Assembly (NCBI RefSeq): GCF_001570545.1
Contig: NZ_BBXD01000008.1
Location: forward strand, 515,244-579,243
Origin: Herbidospora mongoliensis
GTDB lineage: Bacteria > Actinomycetota > Actinomycetes > Streptosporangiales > Streptosporangiaceae
Reading direction: 5' to 3'
Length of the DNA stretch: 64,000 nucleotides
Part shown: positions 32,363-41,307 of the stretch, piece by piece
Numbering within the stretch: the stretch's first letter is position 1
Layout of the letters: every line of letters starts with the position of its first letter
Notes under the pieces: generated by a model
What the model was told of the DNA's origin: nothing
The model's database searches: none
The model's input: the letters and a program-made list of their open reading frames with translations, nothing else
Program-made: the position numbers and the translations under genes

Positions 32363-33481
32363 TCAGCGCTTGGCCAGGAGTTCCCCGATCTCACGCAATC
32401 CGTCGAGATCGTGAACATCCTGTGACATCGCGGGCACCTGGGTGGCCGGCACAGTGGGGTGGGCCGAGGCGAAACGTTCCTGCTCCCGGTGCTCGCGAGC
32501 GGCGAGTTGCATCCGTCCGGCGTGCAGTCTCAGCACGGCGGCGGTCAGCTCGTGTTCACCACGTGACTCCAGGTCTTCCGCGGCGGCGGTGCTCCGCGCC
32601 GCGGACAGACCGGGAGCCGGTGAGCGGTGCACCCGGTTGACCACCAGGCCGGCCAGCGGCATCCGCTCCTCGGCGAGTCGCTCCACGAAATAGGAGGCTT
32701 CCCGCATCGCGTCACGCTCCGGCGTGGCCACCACGACGAACGCGGTGCCGGGAGCCTGCAGCAGCTGGTAGGTCTGCTCCGCCCGCTGACGGAATCCACC
32801 GAAGACGGCGTCCAGCGCGGAGACGAACGTCTGGATGTCCTTCAGCACCTGGGCGCCGAGCACCTTCGTCAGCACTCCGGCCACGAGGCCGAACCCGGCG
32901 TTGAGGATCTTGAACGCGCTGCGTCCGCCCGCCTTGGCGGGCGCCATCAGCAGCCGGATCAGTTTTCCGTCGAGGAAGCGCCCGAGGCGTTCGGGCGCGT
33001 CGAGGAAGTCGAGCGCCGACCGTGACGGCGGCGTGTCGACGATGATCAGATCCCACTCGCCCGACCGCCGGAGCTGGCCGAGCTTCTCCATGGCCATGTA
33101 TTCCTGGGTGCCGGAGAAACTCGACGAGAGCGACTGGTAGAAGGGGTTCGTCAGGATCTGGCGGGCCCGCTCGGGGTCGGCGTGGGCCTCGATGATCTCG
33201 TCGAAGGTCCGCTTCATGTCGAGCATCATGGCGAACAGCTCGCCGTCGGCCCCCGCCACCTTGCGCGGGGTGTTGTCGAGCGAGGTCAGCCCCATCGACT
33301 GGGCCAGCCGCCTCGCCGGGTCGACCGTGAGCACCACCACGTTGCGGCCGCGTTCGGCCGCCCGCAGCCCCAGGGCCGCCGCCGTGGTCGTCTTGCCGAC
33401 GCCGCCCGACCCGCAGCACACCACGATCCGGGTGCCCGGGTCGTCGATGATGCCGTCGAGATCAAGCTCGGGCGTGGTCAT
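32363..33481 (-). CDS. ArsA/GET3-like ATPase, second gene of the pair
   Basis: A 372-residue P-loop ATPase. The deviant Walker A is GSGGVGKTTTAAALG, switch I lies at VLTVDPARRLAQSMG, and switch II at LIIVDTPPSRSALDFLDAPERL. It ends in a helical region (LHAGRMQLAAREHREQERF). It overlaps the first ATPase gene by 4 bp. The pair corresponds to Rv3679/Rv3680, which form a complex (BagAB) implicated in mycobacterial stress tolerance; membrane-protein targeting as in eukaryotic GET3 is inferred only from homology. Confidence 0.9.
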   Translation of the reverse strand: MTTPELDLDGIIDDPGTRIVVCCGSGGVGKTTTAAALGLRAAERGRNVVVLTVDPARRLAQSMGLTSLDNTPRKVAGADGELFAMMLDMKRTFDEIIEAHADPERARQILTNPFYQSLSSSFSGTQEYMAMEKLGQLRRSGEWDLIIVDTPPSRSALDFLDAPERLGRFLDGKLIRLLMAPAKAGGRSAFKILNAGFGLVAGVLTKVLGAQVLKDIQTFVSALDAVFGGFRQRAEQTYQLLQAPGTAFVVVATPERDAMREASYFVERLAEERMPLAGLVVNRVHRSPAPGLSAARSTAAAEDLESRGEHELTAAVLRLHAGRMQLAAREHREQERFASAHPTVPATQVPAMSQDVHDLDGLREIGELLAKR

Positions 33482-34458
33482 GCGGCTCCTTGCGTGCGGA
33501 TCGCTTCGGCGAGTTCGTAGAGGCCCGCGAGGTCGGCGCCGTCCGCCAGCAGGGGCAGTTCATATCGTGGCACCCCGACGGTCTCCAGCGCGTCGCGCTC
33601 GGTTCTTTCGAGCTCGGCCCGCCGCTGCTGCTCGACGACCTCGCCGCCGAGGGCCTCGGCGATGACCGCCGCGTTGCCGTCGTCGCCCAGCCCGGCCGCC
33701 TTCACGCCCATGGCCAGTTCGGCCAGGTCGAAAGGGCCTTCGAGGACGGGGTCGACGGTCCGGACCATGTTGACGAAGATCCCGCCCACGGGCAGTTTGG
33801 CCGCGTGTAGCTCGGTGACGCCGTCGAGGGTCTCCTGGACGGGCATCTCCTCCAGCAGGGTGACGAAGTGGACGGCCGTCTCGGGCGAGGCCATCACTCC
33901 CCGCACCATGTCGGCATGGGCGCGTACCGGGCCGACTCTCGCCAGGCCGGCCACCTCTTGGGTGACGTTGAGGAAACGGCTGACCCGGCCGGTCGGCGGG
34001 GCGTCCATGACGACGGTGTCGTACACCCTCTTGCCGGTTCTGTCGCGCCGCCGGACCGCCTCGCTGGTCTTGCCCGTGACCAGGACGTCACGGAGGCCCG
34101 GGGCGATCGTGGTGGCGAAGTCGACCACTCCCATCTTGGTCAGCGCCTTGCCCATGCGCTTGAGCCCGTAGAACATCTCGAGGTATTCGAGCATCGCCTC
34201 TTCGGGGTCGATCGCCAGAGCGTGGACGTCACCGCCTCCCGGAGCCACCGCGATGCGGCGCTCCTCGTAGGGAAGCGGTGGAAGGTCGAAGACCTGCGCG
34301 ATGCCCTGGCGGCCCTCCACCTCCACGAGCAGCACCTTGCGGCCGCCGGCCGCGAGTGCCAGGGCGAGTGCGGCGGCCACAGTGGTCTTGCCGGTACCGC
34401 CCTTGCCGGTCACGACATGGAGACGCACTCCGTCCCAGTCGGTGTCGCGAGATCTCAC
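33478..34458 (-). CDS. ArsA/GET3-like ATPase, first gene of the pair
   Basis: A 326-residue partner ATPase with Walker A TGKGGTGKTTVAAALALA, LLVEVEGRQGIAQVF and a switch-II-like VVMDAPPTGRVSRFLNV. The start is set at the GTG of VRSRDTDWDGVRLHVV (34458); the longer frame gives an atypical Arg-rich leader. A ribosome site is not obvious, so translation may be leaderless. It is divergent from the DUF4177 gene (69 bp). It probably forms a heterodimer with the second ATPase. Confidence 0.88.
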   Translation of the reverse strand: MRSRDTDWDGVRLHVVTGKGGTGKTTVAAALALALAAGGRKVLLVEVEGRQGIAQVFDLPPLPYEERRIAVAPGGGDVHALAIDPEEAMLEYLEMFYGLKRMGKALTKMGVVDFATTIAPGLRDVLVTGKTSEAVRRRDRTGKRVYDTVVMDAPPTGRVSRFLNVTQEVAGLARVGPVRAHADMVRGVMASPETAVHFVTLLEEMPVQETLDGVTELHAAKLPVGGIFVNMVRTVDPVLEGPFDLAELAMGVKAAGLGDDGNAAVIAEALGGEVVEQQRRAELERTERDALETVGVPRYELPLLADGADLAGLYELAEAIRTQGAA

Positions 34459-34527
34459 ACCCGTGAGGCTACCCAAAGGGCTTTTCCCGATACGCCGAGG
34501 CCTGCTGGGTATCGATAACCTTCCGCC

Positions 34528-34683
34528 ATGACGAAGTGGGAGTACGTGACCGTGCCGCTGCTGACGCACGCGACCAAGCAGATCCTCGACAACTGGGGTG
34601 AGGACGGCTGGGAGCTCGTGGCCGTCATCCCCGGCCCGAACCCCGAGCAGCTCGTGGCCTACATGAAGCGGGCCAAGGCGTGA
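34528..34683 (+). CDS. Small DUF4177-like protein
   Basis: A 51-residue protein: MTKWEYVTVPLLTHATKQILDNWGEDGWELVAVIPGP then QLVAYMKRAKA. The KWEY...NWGEDGWELV pattern is typical of DUF4177. It is conserved in actinobacteria just before the Rid gene, with which it overlaps (GTGA), so the two are translated together. It is short enough to be missed by length-limited gene callers. Function unknown. Confidence 0.85.
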   Translation: MTKWEYVTVPLLTHATKQILDNWGEDGWELVAVIPGPNPEQLVAYMKRAKA

Positions 34684-35132
34684 GTTCCCCCGAAGACCGC
34701 CTGGCGGCCCTGGGGCTGTCGCTGCCCGACGTGGTGGCCCCGCTGGCGGCCTACGTCCCGGCGGTCCGCTCGGGCGCTCACGTGTACACCTCGGGCCAGC
34801 TGCCCATCGCCGCCGGGGAGCTGCTCAAGACCGGCAAGGTCGGCGCGGAGGTCACCCCCGAGGAGGCCTACGAGCTGGCGAAGCTCTGCGCCCTGAACGC
34901 CATCGCGGCGCTCAGGTCCGTCGTCGACCTCGACCAGGTCGTCGGGATCGTGAAGGTCGTCGGTTTCGTCGCCTCGGCTCCTGACTTCACCGGCCAGCCG
35001 CAGGTCGTGAACGGCGCCAGCGAGCTCCTCGGCGAGGTCTTCCAGGGTGCCCACGCCCGCAGCGCGGTCGGCGTGGCCGTGTTGCCCAGAGATGCCCCGG
35101 TCGAGGTGGAACTGATCGCCGAGATCCGTTAG
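34680..35132 (+). CDS. Rid family protein (YjgF/UK114-like)
   Basis: A 150-residue Rid-family trimer-former starting at the GTG overlapping the DUF4177 stop. The family segments are SGAHVYTSGQLPI, LNAIAALRSVVDLDQVVGIVKVVGFVAS and HARSAVGVAVLPRDAPVEVELIAEI. The catalytic Arg of true RidA in the C-terminal RxxxxVxxLP position is present (ARSAVGVAVLP), so enamine/imine deaminase activity is plausible, although the sequence is of the longer Rv3678c-like subgroup. It belongs to the DUF4177-Rid-Nudix-MBL run. Confidence 0.88.
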   Translation: MSSPEDRLAALGLSLPDVVAPLAAYVPAVRSGAHVYTSGQLPIAAGELLKTGKVGAEVTPEEAYELAKLCALNAIAALRSVVDLDQVVGIVKVVGFVASAPDFTGQPQVVNGASELLGEVFQGAHARSAVGVAVLPRDAPVEVELIAEIR

Positions 35133-35147
35133 ATCTACACTCGGGGC

Positions 35148-35930
35148 GTGGACATTCCGCTGCCGGGCGAGCTGGGTGAACGGGCGCGTGACCTGCTGGC
35201 CGGGCGGCTCGTCCCGGTCCCGCCCCGGGCCGCCGCCACGGTGGCCCTGCTGCGGGAGCCGCCTCTGGAGGTCTACCTGCTCCGGCGGGCGGCGACCATG
35301 GCCTTCGCGGCCGGCGCCTACGTCTTTCCCGGGGGCTCCGTCGATCCCCGGGACGCCGGCCACGACATCGGCTGGGCCGGGCCTTCGCCCGCCGAATGGG
35401 CCGCCGCGCTGAACGCCGACGAGGACACGGCGCGGGGCCTCGTCTGCGCGGCGGTGCGCGAGACCTTCGAGGAGAGCGGTGTCCTGCTGGCCGGAGATCC
35501 GGTCGACGACACGACCATGTGGGAGGCCGAGCGGCTGGCCCTGATCGGCAGGGAGCTCTCGTTCGCCGATTTCCTGGCCACGAACGGCCTGGTACTCAGG
35601 TCTGACCTGCTGAAACCGTGGGCCCACTGGATCACGCCGGAGATCGAGACCCGCCGGTTCGACACCCGCTTCTTCGTGGCGGCGCTGCCCTCGGGCCAGC
35701 GGACCAGGGATGTGGGCGGCGAGGCCGACACGGTCGTCTGGCACAGCCCCGCCGAGGCCCTCGCCTCCGGATATTTCCTGATGCCGCCCACGCTGCACAC
35801 GTTGACCATGCTGACGGCCTCCGAGACGATCGCGGACGTGTTCGCCGCCGACCCCAAGATCACCACAGTGATGCCCGCCCCGGTCGAGAGGAACGGCCAG
35901 ATGGTCCTGACCACCGAAGGACAGATCTGA
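35148..35930 (+). CDS. Nudix hydrolase, NUDT19-like
   Basis: A 260-residue protein. The Nudix box is split: AYVFPGGSVDPRDAG, then about 35 residues including ADEDTARGLVCAA, then VRETFEESGVLL. This interrupted box with an insertion is seen in NUDT19-type hydrolases, which act on CoA and related compounds. The C-terminal part (WITPEIETRRFDTRFFVAALP) is as in that subgroup. The stop codon shares bases with the ATG of the MBL gene (TGATG), so the two are coupled. Confidence 0.85.
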   Translation: MDIPLPGELGERARDLLAGRLVPVPPRAAATVALLREPPLEVYLLRRAATMAFAAGAYVFPGGSVDPRDAGHDIGWAGPSPAEWAAALNADEDTARGLVCAAVRETFEESGVLLAGDPVDDTTMWEAERLALIGRELSFADFLATNGLVLRSDLLKPWAHWITPEIETRRFDTRFFVAALPSGQRTRDVGGEADTVVWHSPAEALASGYFLMPPTLHTLTMLTASETIADVFAADPKITTVMPAPVERNGQMVLTTEGQI

Positions 35931-36712
35931 TGAGCGGGCTCCCGCTGCCGATCGACGGTTCGGGAACCCCGACCGCGACCAACGTGCTGGCCCCCAACGC
36001 GTCCCCGATGACTCTCGACGGGACCAACACCTGGGTGATCGGCCGTGGCGAGTCGGTCGCGGTGGTCGACCCCGGTCCCGACGACGAGGCCCACCTTTCG
36101 ACGGTGGTCTCCAGACTGGGCGACCGGAACGTGGAGGTCATCCTCCTCACCCACGGCCACGAAGATCACAGCGGCGGAGCCCGGCGGTTCGCCGAACTGG
36201 TGAATTCTCCGGTACGAGCCCTCGACCGCACCCACGTGCTGGGCGAAGAGGGCCTGGAGGACGGCGACGCCCTGACGGTCGGCGGCGTGGAGATCCGGGT
36301 GATCGGCACCCCCGGCCACTCGTTCGACTCCCTGTGCTTCTGGCTCCCGGACGACAGCGCCCTGCTGACCGGCGACACCATCCTGGGCCGGGGATCGACG
36401 GTCATCGCGCCCGACGGCGACCTGGCCGACTACCTGCGCAGCCTCGACAAGCTCCGCGCCATGGCCGAACTGGCCGAGGCCGAGGCCCTGCTCCCGGGCC
36501 ACGGCCCGATCCTGGCCGACCCCGTCGGCAAGCTCGACGAGTACATGACCCACCGCAGGCAGCGCCTCGACCAGATCCGCCAGGCGATCAGGGACGGCGC
36601 CCGCGACGCCGGGGAGATCGTGGAAATGGTCTACGCGGACGTCCCGAAGGATCTCTGGCCGGCGGCGCGGATGTCGGTGGCCGCGCAGCTCAACTACCTG
36701 AAGACCCGCTGA
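35930..36712 (+). CDS. MBL-fold metallo-hydrolase (LACTB2/Rv3677c-like)
   Basis: A 260-residue metallo-beta-lactamase-fold protein with the full dinuclear site: LLTHGHEDHSGG (HxHxDH), GTPGHSFDSLCF, LLTGDTILGRGS and LLPGHGPI. A helical C-terminal extension (HRRQRLDQIRQAI...DLWPAARMSVAAQLNYL) resembles a winged helix and places it in the LACTB2-like group, some of which are endoribonucleases. It lies just before crp as in mycobacteria. Substrate unknown. Confidence 0.88.
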   Translation: MSGLPLPIDGSGTPTATNVLAPNASPMTLDGTNTWVIGRGESVAVVDPGPDDEAHLSTVVSRLGDRNVEVILLTHGHEDHSGGARRFAELVNSPVRALDRTHVLGEEGLEDGDALTVGGVEIRVIGTPGHSFDSLCFWLPDDSALLTGDTILGRGSTVIAPDGDLADYLRSLDKLRAMAELAEAEALLPGHGPILADPVGKLDEYMTHRRQRLDQIRQAIRDGARDAGEIVEMVYADVPKDLWPAARMSVAAQLNYLKTR

Positions 36713-36714
36713 CC

Positions 36715-37575
36715 TTGCGAGACCACCTCATCGACGTGGTGCGGACGGTGATCGGGGAGATCCGCCCGAAGCTGGTCGCCGCGGCCCTGTCCGGTGATCG
36801 CTCCGAGCACCGGAACCTCCGCCACGCGGACAACTTCCTGTCCTCGCACGATCTCTGGCTGCACCGGCGCTACCGGGAACTCCTCGCCGAGCGTTTCGCG
36901 TCCTTCGTCTACGCGTCGGAGGAAGGCGACCCCGAAGTGGTCGGCCCCGACCCGGATCCGGACCTCTGCGTTCTCGTCGACCCGCTCGACACGAGTGAAC
37001 TGGCCGTGCGCGGCCTGAACGGCTACACGCAGATCCTGGTCTATTCGCGAGCGCTGGGCCGCCCTCTCGCGGCGGCGGTCGGCGACCTCTTCCACCATTT
37101 CCAGGTCTATGTGGCGGCCGAGGGCGAGGCGCATGTCCTGACCCAAGACGGAGACCGGCATCCTTTGCGCGTGGACGGAATGTCCGTGCCGCTCCGCGAT
37201 TCGCTGGTGACGAATTTCCTGATGAAGCCGGCCGACCGTTTCGGCCCGCTGGCCCGGCAGACACGGCTGCTGGCGGCGCTCAGTGAGGGCCGGGGACGAA
37301 TAGGCCTCGATTTCGGCTCCATCGGCCTGTGCCACGTCGCGGCGGGCTTCACCGACGCCGTGGTCGAATTCGCCAAGGGTTTCGCGATCTGGGACCTGGC
37401 TCCCGGCGCGTACATCCTGAATTGCGCCGGGGGCGGCGTCTATGACCTGACGGGAGCCCCGATCAGCCTCGACGGCCTTCTCACCGACATCGGCGCGGCC
37501 ATGAGCACGCGGCGGAAATTCGTCGCGACCAGAGACGAAACGCTGGCGCGCGACATCCTCCGCCTCATCGGCTAG
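36715..37575 (+). CDS. Inositol-monophosphatase-like phosphatase
   Basis: A 286-residue protein from a TTG three bases after the MBL stop; no strong ribosome site, so the start is uncertain. IMPase-superfamily metal motifs are present: YASEEGDPEV (the first acidic site), VLVDPLDTSE (DPxDxT/S) and FAIWDLAPGAYILNCAGGGVYD (WDxxAG-type). The substrate could be inositol phosphate, fructose bisphosphate or a nucleotide phosphate. Its stop and the crp stop share the palindromic CTAG, the tightest possible convergent arrangement. Confidence 0.75.
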   Translation: MRDHLIDVVRTVIGEIRPKLVAAALSGDRSEHRNLRHADNFLSSHDLWLHRRYRELLAERFASFVYASEEGDPEVVGPDPDPDLCVLVDPLDTSELAVRGLNGYTQILVYSRALGRPLAAAVGDLFHHFQVYVAAEGEAHVLTQDGDRHPLRVDGMSVPLRDSLVTNFLMKPADRFGPLARQTRLLAALSEGRGRIGLDFGSIGLCHVAAGFTDAVVEFAKGFAIWDLAPGAYILNCAGGGVYDLTGAPISLDGLLTDIGAAMSTRRKFVATRDETLARDILRLIG

Positions 37576-38252
37576 CGCGAGCGGTTGTAGAGACGCTCCA
37601 TGTCCATGATCACAACGGCCTTGGCCTCGATGCGCAGCCAGCCACGGCCCGCGAAGTCGGCCAGCGCCTTGTTCACGGTCTCCCGGGACGCCCCGACGAG
37701 CTGGGCCAGTTCTTCCTGCGTCAGGTCGTGGTGGACCCGGATGCCGTCTTCGACCTTCTGCCCGAACCGCTCGGCCAGGTCGAGGAGCGCCTTCGCGACC
37801 CGTCCGGGCACGTCGGTGAACACCAGGTCGGCCAGCACGTCGTTGGTCCGCCGCAGCCGCTGAGCCAGGGCCCGCAGCAGGTGGAGAGCCACCTCGGGCC
37901 GCCCGGTGAGCCAGGGCCGCAGGTCGTCGTGGGACAGACCGGCCAGCTTCACATCGGTCAGCGCGATGGCCGAGGCCGTGCGCGGGCGCGGATCGAACAG
38001 CGAGAGCTCGCCGAACATCTCGGACGGCCCCAGGACCGACAGGAGGTTCTCCCGCCCGTCGGACGCCGTGCGGGCCAGCTTGATCTTGCCCTCGAGGACC
38101 ACGTAGAGGGTGGCCCCGGTCTCGTTTTCACTGAACAGGGTCTGACCCTTGGTCAGAGTCACTTCGGTGATGCTTGTGCGGAGGGCCGCGGCGCTCTCAC
38201 GGTCGAGCGCGGAGAAGAGGGGGGCCCTGCTCAAGACTTCTTCGGTGCTCAT
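37572..38252 (-). CDS. crp: Global regulator Crp (cAMP receptor protein family)
   Basis: A 226-residue protein with the nucleotide-binding roll (GKIKLARTASDGRENLLSVLGPSEMFGELSLFDPRPRTASAIALTDVKL, including the GELSLFDPxPRTAS phosphate cassette) and a winged helix (LTQEELAQLVGASRETVNKALADFAGRGWLRIE). Sequence and neighbourhood (MBL, Rid, ATPase pair, wblA on one side; nth further on) match Rv3676 of M. tuberculosis and Crp of Streptomyces, which bind cAMP and TGTGA-N6-TCACA sites and control germination, metabolism and antibiotic production. Confidence 0.93.
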   Translation of the reverse strand: MSTEEVLSRAPLFSALDRESAAALRTSITEVTLTKGQTLFSENETGATLYVVLEGKIKLARTASDGRENLLSVLGPSEMFGELSLFDPRPRTASAIALTDVKLAGLSHDDLRPWLTGRPEVALHLLRALAQRLRRTNDVLADLVFTDVPGRVAKALLDLAERFGQKVEDGIRVHHDLTQEELAQLVGASRETVNKALADFAGRGWLRIEAKAVVIMDMERLYNRSR

Positions 38253-38293
38253 GCCTGCCTCCCAACTTCATTCGCGATCGTAGCCATTGTGGC

Positions 38294-38884
38294 CTATGCC
38301 CCGCCTTCCGCATCACCTGGACCACCAGAAAGCAGACGTCGGACGGCTGTCGCGACGTAGTGAGCCCGCTCGTCGGGCGTGACGGTCTCGACCACGGCGG
38401 CGGATTCGGGGTTGACGGCGGTCCACACCAAGGAGAGATGGAGCACCAGGTTCATGAGGATGCCGGGCGGGAACTCGGTGGTCAGGATCCCCTCGGCCTG
38501 GGCCTTGGCGATGACCTCGACCTTGTGCCGCATGCTCTCCACGGCCAGCGGCACCGGCGGATCGCCGGCCCGCTCCAGACGCTGCCAGGTCGCCAGCCGG
38601 GCGACCTGCGGGTGGGCCTCATAGCCTCTGGCCAGCGCGGCGGCGTAGCCCGGGAGGTCGTGGGCGTCGATCGGGGTCTCCCGCACGATCCGCTCGACGA
38701 TCCCGTTGAAGACGGCGTCGAAGAGCTGATCCTTGCTGCCGAAGTAGTGGTAGATCTGCGCCTTGTTGGTGCCGGCCACCGCCGCGACGCGGTCGACCCG
38801 GGCCCCGGCGATGCCGTATTCGGCGAACTCCTCCAGGGCGGCGTCGAGCAGGCGCTGTCGGGTGGCGTCGGCTTTGCCAGGCAT
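38294..38884 (-). CDS. TetR/AcrR family repressor
   Basis: A 196-residue TetR protein: N-terminal helix-turn-helix (TRQRLLDAALEEFAEYGIAGARVDRVAAVAGTNKAQIYHYFGSKDQLFDAVF) and a divergent C-terminal ligand domain. It is divergently transcribed from an SDR gene; two copies of a CTAACC-(G/A)-type palindrome in the 98-bp gap are the likely operators, so it probably represses itself and the SDR. Confidence 0.92.
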   Translation of the reverse strand: MPGKADATRQRLLDAALEEFAEYGIAGARVDRVAAVAGTNKAQIYHYFGSKDQLFDAVFNGIVERIVRETPIDAHDLPGYAAALARGYEAHPQVARLATWQRLERAGDPPVPLAVESMRHKVEVIAKAQAEGILTTEFPPGILMNLVLHLSLVWTAVNPESAAVVETVTPDERAHYVATAVRRLLSGGPGDAEGGA

Positions 38885-38900
38885 GCCCCAAGACTATTTT

Positions 38901-38912
38901 CTAACCGGTTAG
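38901..38912. promoter_or_regulatory. TetR operator 1
   Basis: A perfect 12-bp palindrome CTAACCGGTTAG, 17 bp upstream of the TetR start codon. It recurs with one change at 38948. Confidence 0.75.
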
Positions 38913-38947
38913 TTGACAACTCGGAGAAGCCGTACCTACTGTTTCAA

Positions 38948-38959
38948 CTAACCAGTTAG
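38948..38959. promoter_or_regulatory. TetR operator 2
   Basis: CTAACCAGTTAG, a near copy of operator 1 with the centre 47 bp further on. It lies 24 bp before the SDR start and would control that gene. Confidence 0.75.
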
Positions 38960-38982
38960 TCGAAAAATTACGCGAGGTTCCC

Positions 38983-39876
38983 ATGATCTGGTTCGTCACC
39001 GGTAGCTCCCGGGGGCTCGGCCGCGAGATCGTCCTGGCCGCGCTCGAACGCGGCGACAGCGTCGCCGCCACGGCCCGCACACCCGCCCAGCTCGACGACA
39101 TGTCCCAGAAGTACGGCGACCGCATCCTCGCCCTGCCCCTCGACGTCACCGACGCGGAAGCGGTCGAAGATGCCGTGGCCACGGCGGTGGAGGCGTTCGG
39201 CTCGATCGACGTCGTGGTCAACAACGCCGGCTGGGCCGACATGTCGGCGTTCGAGGACACCCCGATCGACAACTTCCGGGCTCAGGTCGAGACCAACTTC
39301 TTCGGCGTCGTCAACGTGACCAAGTCGGTCGTGCCGGTCCTGCGGCGGCAGGGGCACGGCTCGCTGATCTCGGTCTCCTCCATCGGCGGCCGTCTCGGCA
39401 CGCCGGGCCTGGCGGCCTACCAGGCCTCCAAATGGGCCGTGAACGGCTTCACCGAGGTGATCGCGCAGGAACTCACCCCGCTGGGCATCAAGGTGACCAC
39501 GATCGAGCCGGGCGGCATGACCACCGACTGGGGCGGTTCGTCGATGACGATCCCGCCGATCTCCGAGCCCTACCAGCAGAGCGTCGGGGCGATGGTGCGG
39601 ATCCTGCGGCAGGGCGACCACAAGCCGCTCGGCGACCCCGCGAGGGTCGCGCAGGTGATCGTCCAGATCGTCGAGATGGACAATCCGCCGGTCCGGCTGC
39701 TGCTCGGCTCCGACGCGCTCAACGGCGCCCAGTACGCCGCGCACACCACGGCGGAGCGCGATGCCACGTACACGGAACTGAGCCGTTCCACCGACCGCGA
39801 CGACGCCACCGCCCAGGAGCGTGATCCTCTGGGTCAAGCATTCTCCACAATGGCCGATGGCGAAGCGGCGGAGTGA
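38983..39876 (+). CDS. Short-chain dehydrogenase/reductase
   Basis: A 297-residue classical SDR: cofactor loop TGSSRGLGREI near the N-terminus, DVTDAEAV, NNAGWADMSAFED (NNAG motif), catalytic Ser in SVSSIGGRLG, and YQASKWAVNGF (YxxxK). The loop and the following Arg-rich segment favour NADP(H). Substrate unknown. It is controlled by the divergent TetR protein and followed 24 bp later by a polyprenyl synthase gene. Confidence 0.92.
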   Translation: MIWFVTGSSRGLGREIVLAALERGDSVAATARTPAQLDDMSQKYGDRILALPLDVTDAEAVEDAVATAVEAFGSIDVVVNNAGWADMSAFEDTPIDNFRAQVETNFFGVVNVTKSVVPVLRRQGHGSLISVSSIGGRLGTPGLAAYQASKWAVNGFTEVIAQELTPLGIKVTTIEPGGMTTDWGGSSMTIPPISEPYQQSVGAMVRILRQGDHKPLGDPARVAQVIVQIVEMDNPPVRLLLGSDALNGAQYAAHTTAERDATYTELSRSTDRDDATAQERDPLGQAFSTMADGEAAE

Positions 39877-39900
39877 GGCCAGTCGTGTATCGGTAGCCGG

Positions 39901-40833
39901 GTGACCGACTCGATGACCGTCCGCGACGTCCTCAACGCGACCCGCGAACTGATCGAACCCGCCCACCGGGCCGCGATCGACCGGCTCTCCCCGGAGCTGC
40001 GCCACGTCGCGGGCTACCACATCGGCTGGTGGGACGAAGAGGGCCGCGAGCTCATCGGCGGCCAGGGGCGGTTCGTCCGGCCCGCGCTGGCGCTGGGGTG
40101 CGCGCGGGCGGCCGGGGGGCACGCCTCCGACGCGGTGCCGATGGCGGTCGCGACCGAGCTGGTCAACGACTTCTCGCTGCTGCACGACGACGTGATCGAC
40201 GGCGACGACATCCGGCGGGAGCGCCCGGCCGCCTGGGCGGTCTTCGGGCTCAGCGAGGCCCTGCTCACCGGCGACGCCCTGCTGGCGGTCGCGATGGCGC
40301 TGGTCGGGCCCGCGGGGGTGCGCACCCTCGCCGACGCGCTGCTCGACCTGTGCCACGGCCAGGCCAGCGATCTGGCGTTCGTCGACCGGCCCGAGGTCAC
40401 CCTGGCCGAGTGCATGACGATGGCCGAGAACAAGACCGGCGCGCTGCTCGGGGCGGCCTGCGAGCTGGGCGCGCTGGCCGGGGGAACGGGCGACGTCCAG
40501 CGCTTCCGGGAGTTCGGCACCCGCCTCGGGCTGGCCTTCCGGCTCACCGACGACCTGCGGAGACTGGTCGCCGACCTGGCCTGCCGCCGTAAGTCGCTGC
40601 CGGTCGTCGCCGCGCTCGAATCCCGTACGCCTGCCGCCGCCCGCCTGGCCGAAGCGCTCCACGACCAGGCCGACCCCGAGGTCCAGGCCGAGCTGGTCGA
40701 GGAGACGGGCGCCAGAGAATGGGCGCTCCGGGAGGCCGACCGTCAGGTCGAGCTCGCTTTCGCGGCGCTCGGCCAGGGGGCCACCCCGGAGCTGCGGCTG
40801 CTGGCCGACCTCAGCGTCGGCCGGACCCGGTAG
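39901..40833 (+). CDS. Polyprenyl (isoprenyl diphosphate) synthase family protein
   Basis: A 310-residue trans-prenyltransferase-like protein. The first aspartate-rich motif is SLLHDDVIDGDDIRRERPA; MAENKTGALLGAACELGAL corresponds to the conserved K-T helix. The second motif is RLTDDLRRLVAD, having DD but lacking the later aspartates of a full DDxxD, so activity is less certain. No terpene cyclase is adjacent. It is either a small-prenyl synthase or a diverged member. Confidence 0.82.
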   Translation: MTDSMTVRDVLNATRELIEPAHRAAIDRLSPELRHVAGYHIGWWDEEGRELIGGQGRFVRPALALGCARAAGGHASDAVPMAVATELVNDFSLLHDDVIDGDDIRRERPAAWAVFGLSEALLTGDALLAVAMALVGPAGVRTLADALLDLCHGQASDLAFVDRPEVTLAECMTMAENKTGALLGAACELGALAGGTGDVQRFREFGTRLGLAFRLTDDLRRLVADLACRRKSLPVVAALESRTPAAARLAEALHDQADPEVQAELVEETGAREWALREADRQVELAFAALGQGATPELRLLADLSVGRTR

Positions 40834-40836
40834 GGG

Positions 40837-41307
40837 CTAGTGGATGCCGGTGCGGACCGAGGTGATCCGCCCGGTGTTGAAGCCCAGCCAGTGCATGCGG
40901 CCCATGTAACGGGCGTGCTCGATCTTCATGCAGCGGTCCATGATCACCGTGAGGCCGCCCTCTTCGGCGATGCGGGCGCCCTCTTCACTGATGACGCCGA
41001 ACTGGAGCCACAGCGCCCCGGCGCCGATCTCGACCGCCTCACGGGCGATGCCGGGGACGGCGTCGGGCGCGCGGAAGACGTTCACCACGTCGATCTTGAC
41101 GGGGATGTCGGACAGGCTCGGGTAGGAGGTCTCGCCGAGGATCTCCTTCTCGCGCGGGTTGACCGGGATCATCCGGTAGCCGTGCCGCTTGAGGTAGAAG
41201 CCGACGAAGTTGCTGGCCCGCAGCTCGTTGCCCGACAGGCCCACGACCGCGACGGTCTTGGCGGTGTTGAGCACCCGCTGGATGTCCTGCGGCTCTTGAT
41301 ACTTCAT
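40837..41307 (-). CDS. CoA-binding protein (YccU type)
   Basis: A 156-residue Rossmann-fold CoA-binding domain protein: VLNTAKTVAVVGLSGNELRASNFVGFYLKRHGYRMIPVNPREKEILGE, then VFRAPDAVPGIAREAVEIGAGALWLQFGVISEEGARIAEEGGLTVIMDRCMKIEHAR. Its ATG overlaps the metY stop (ATGA) and it often accompanies methionine-synthesis genes in actinobacteria. The open frame continues upstream inside metY but that part is not coding. Exact role unknown. Confidence 0.9.
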   Translation of the reverse strand: MKYQEPQDIQRVLNTAKTVAVVGLSGNELRASNFVGFYLKRHGYRMIPVNPREKEILGETSYPSLSDIPVKIDVVNVFRAPDAVPGIAREAVEIGAGALWLQFGVISEEGARIAEEGGLTVIMDRCMKIEHARYMGRMHWLGFNTGRITSVRTGIH

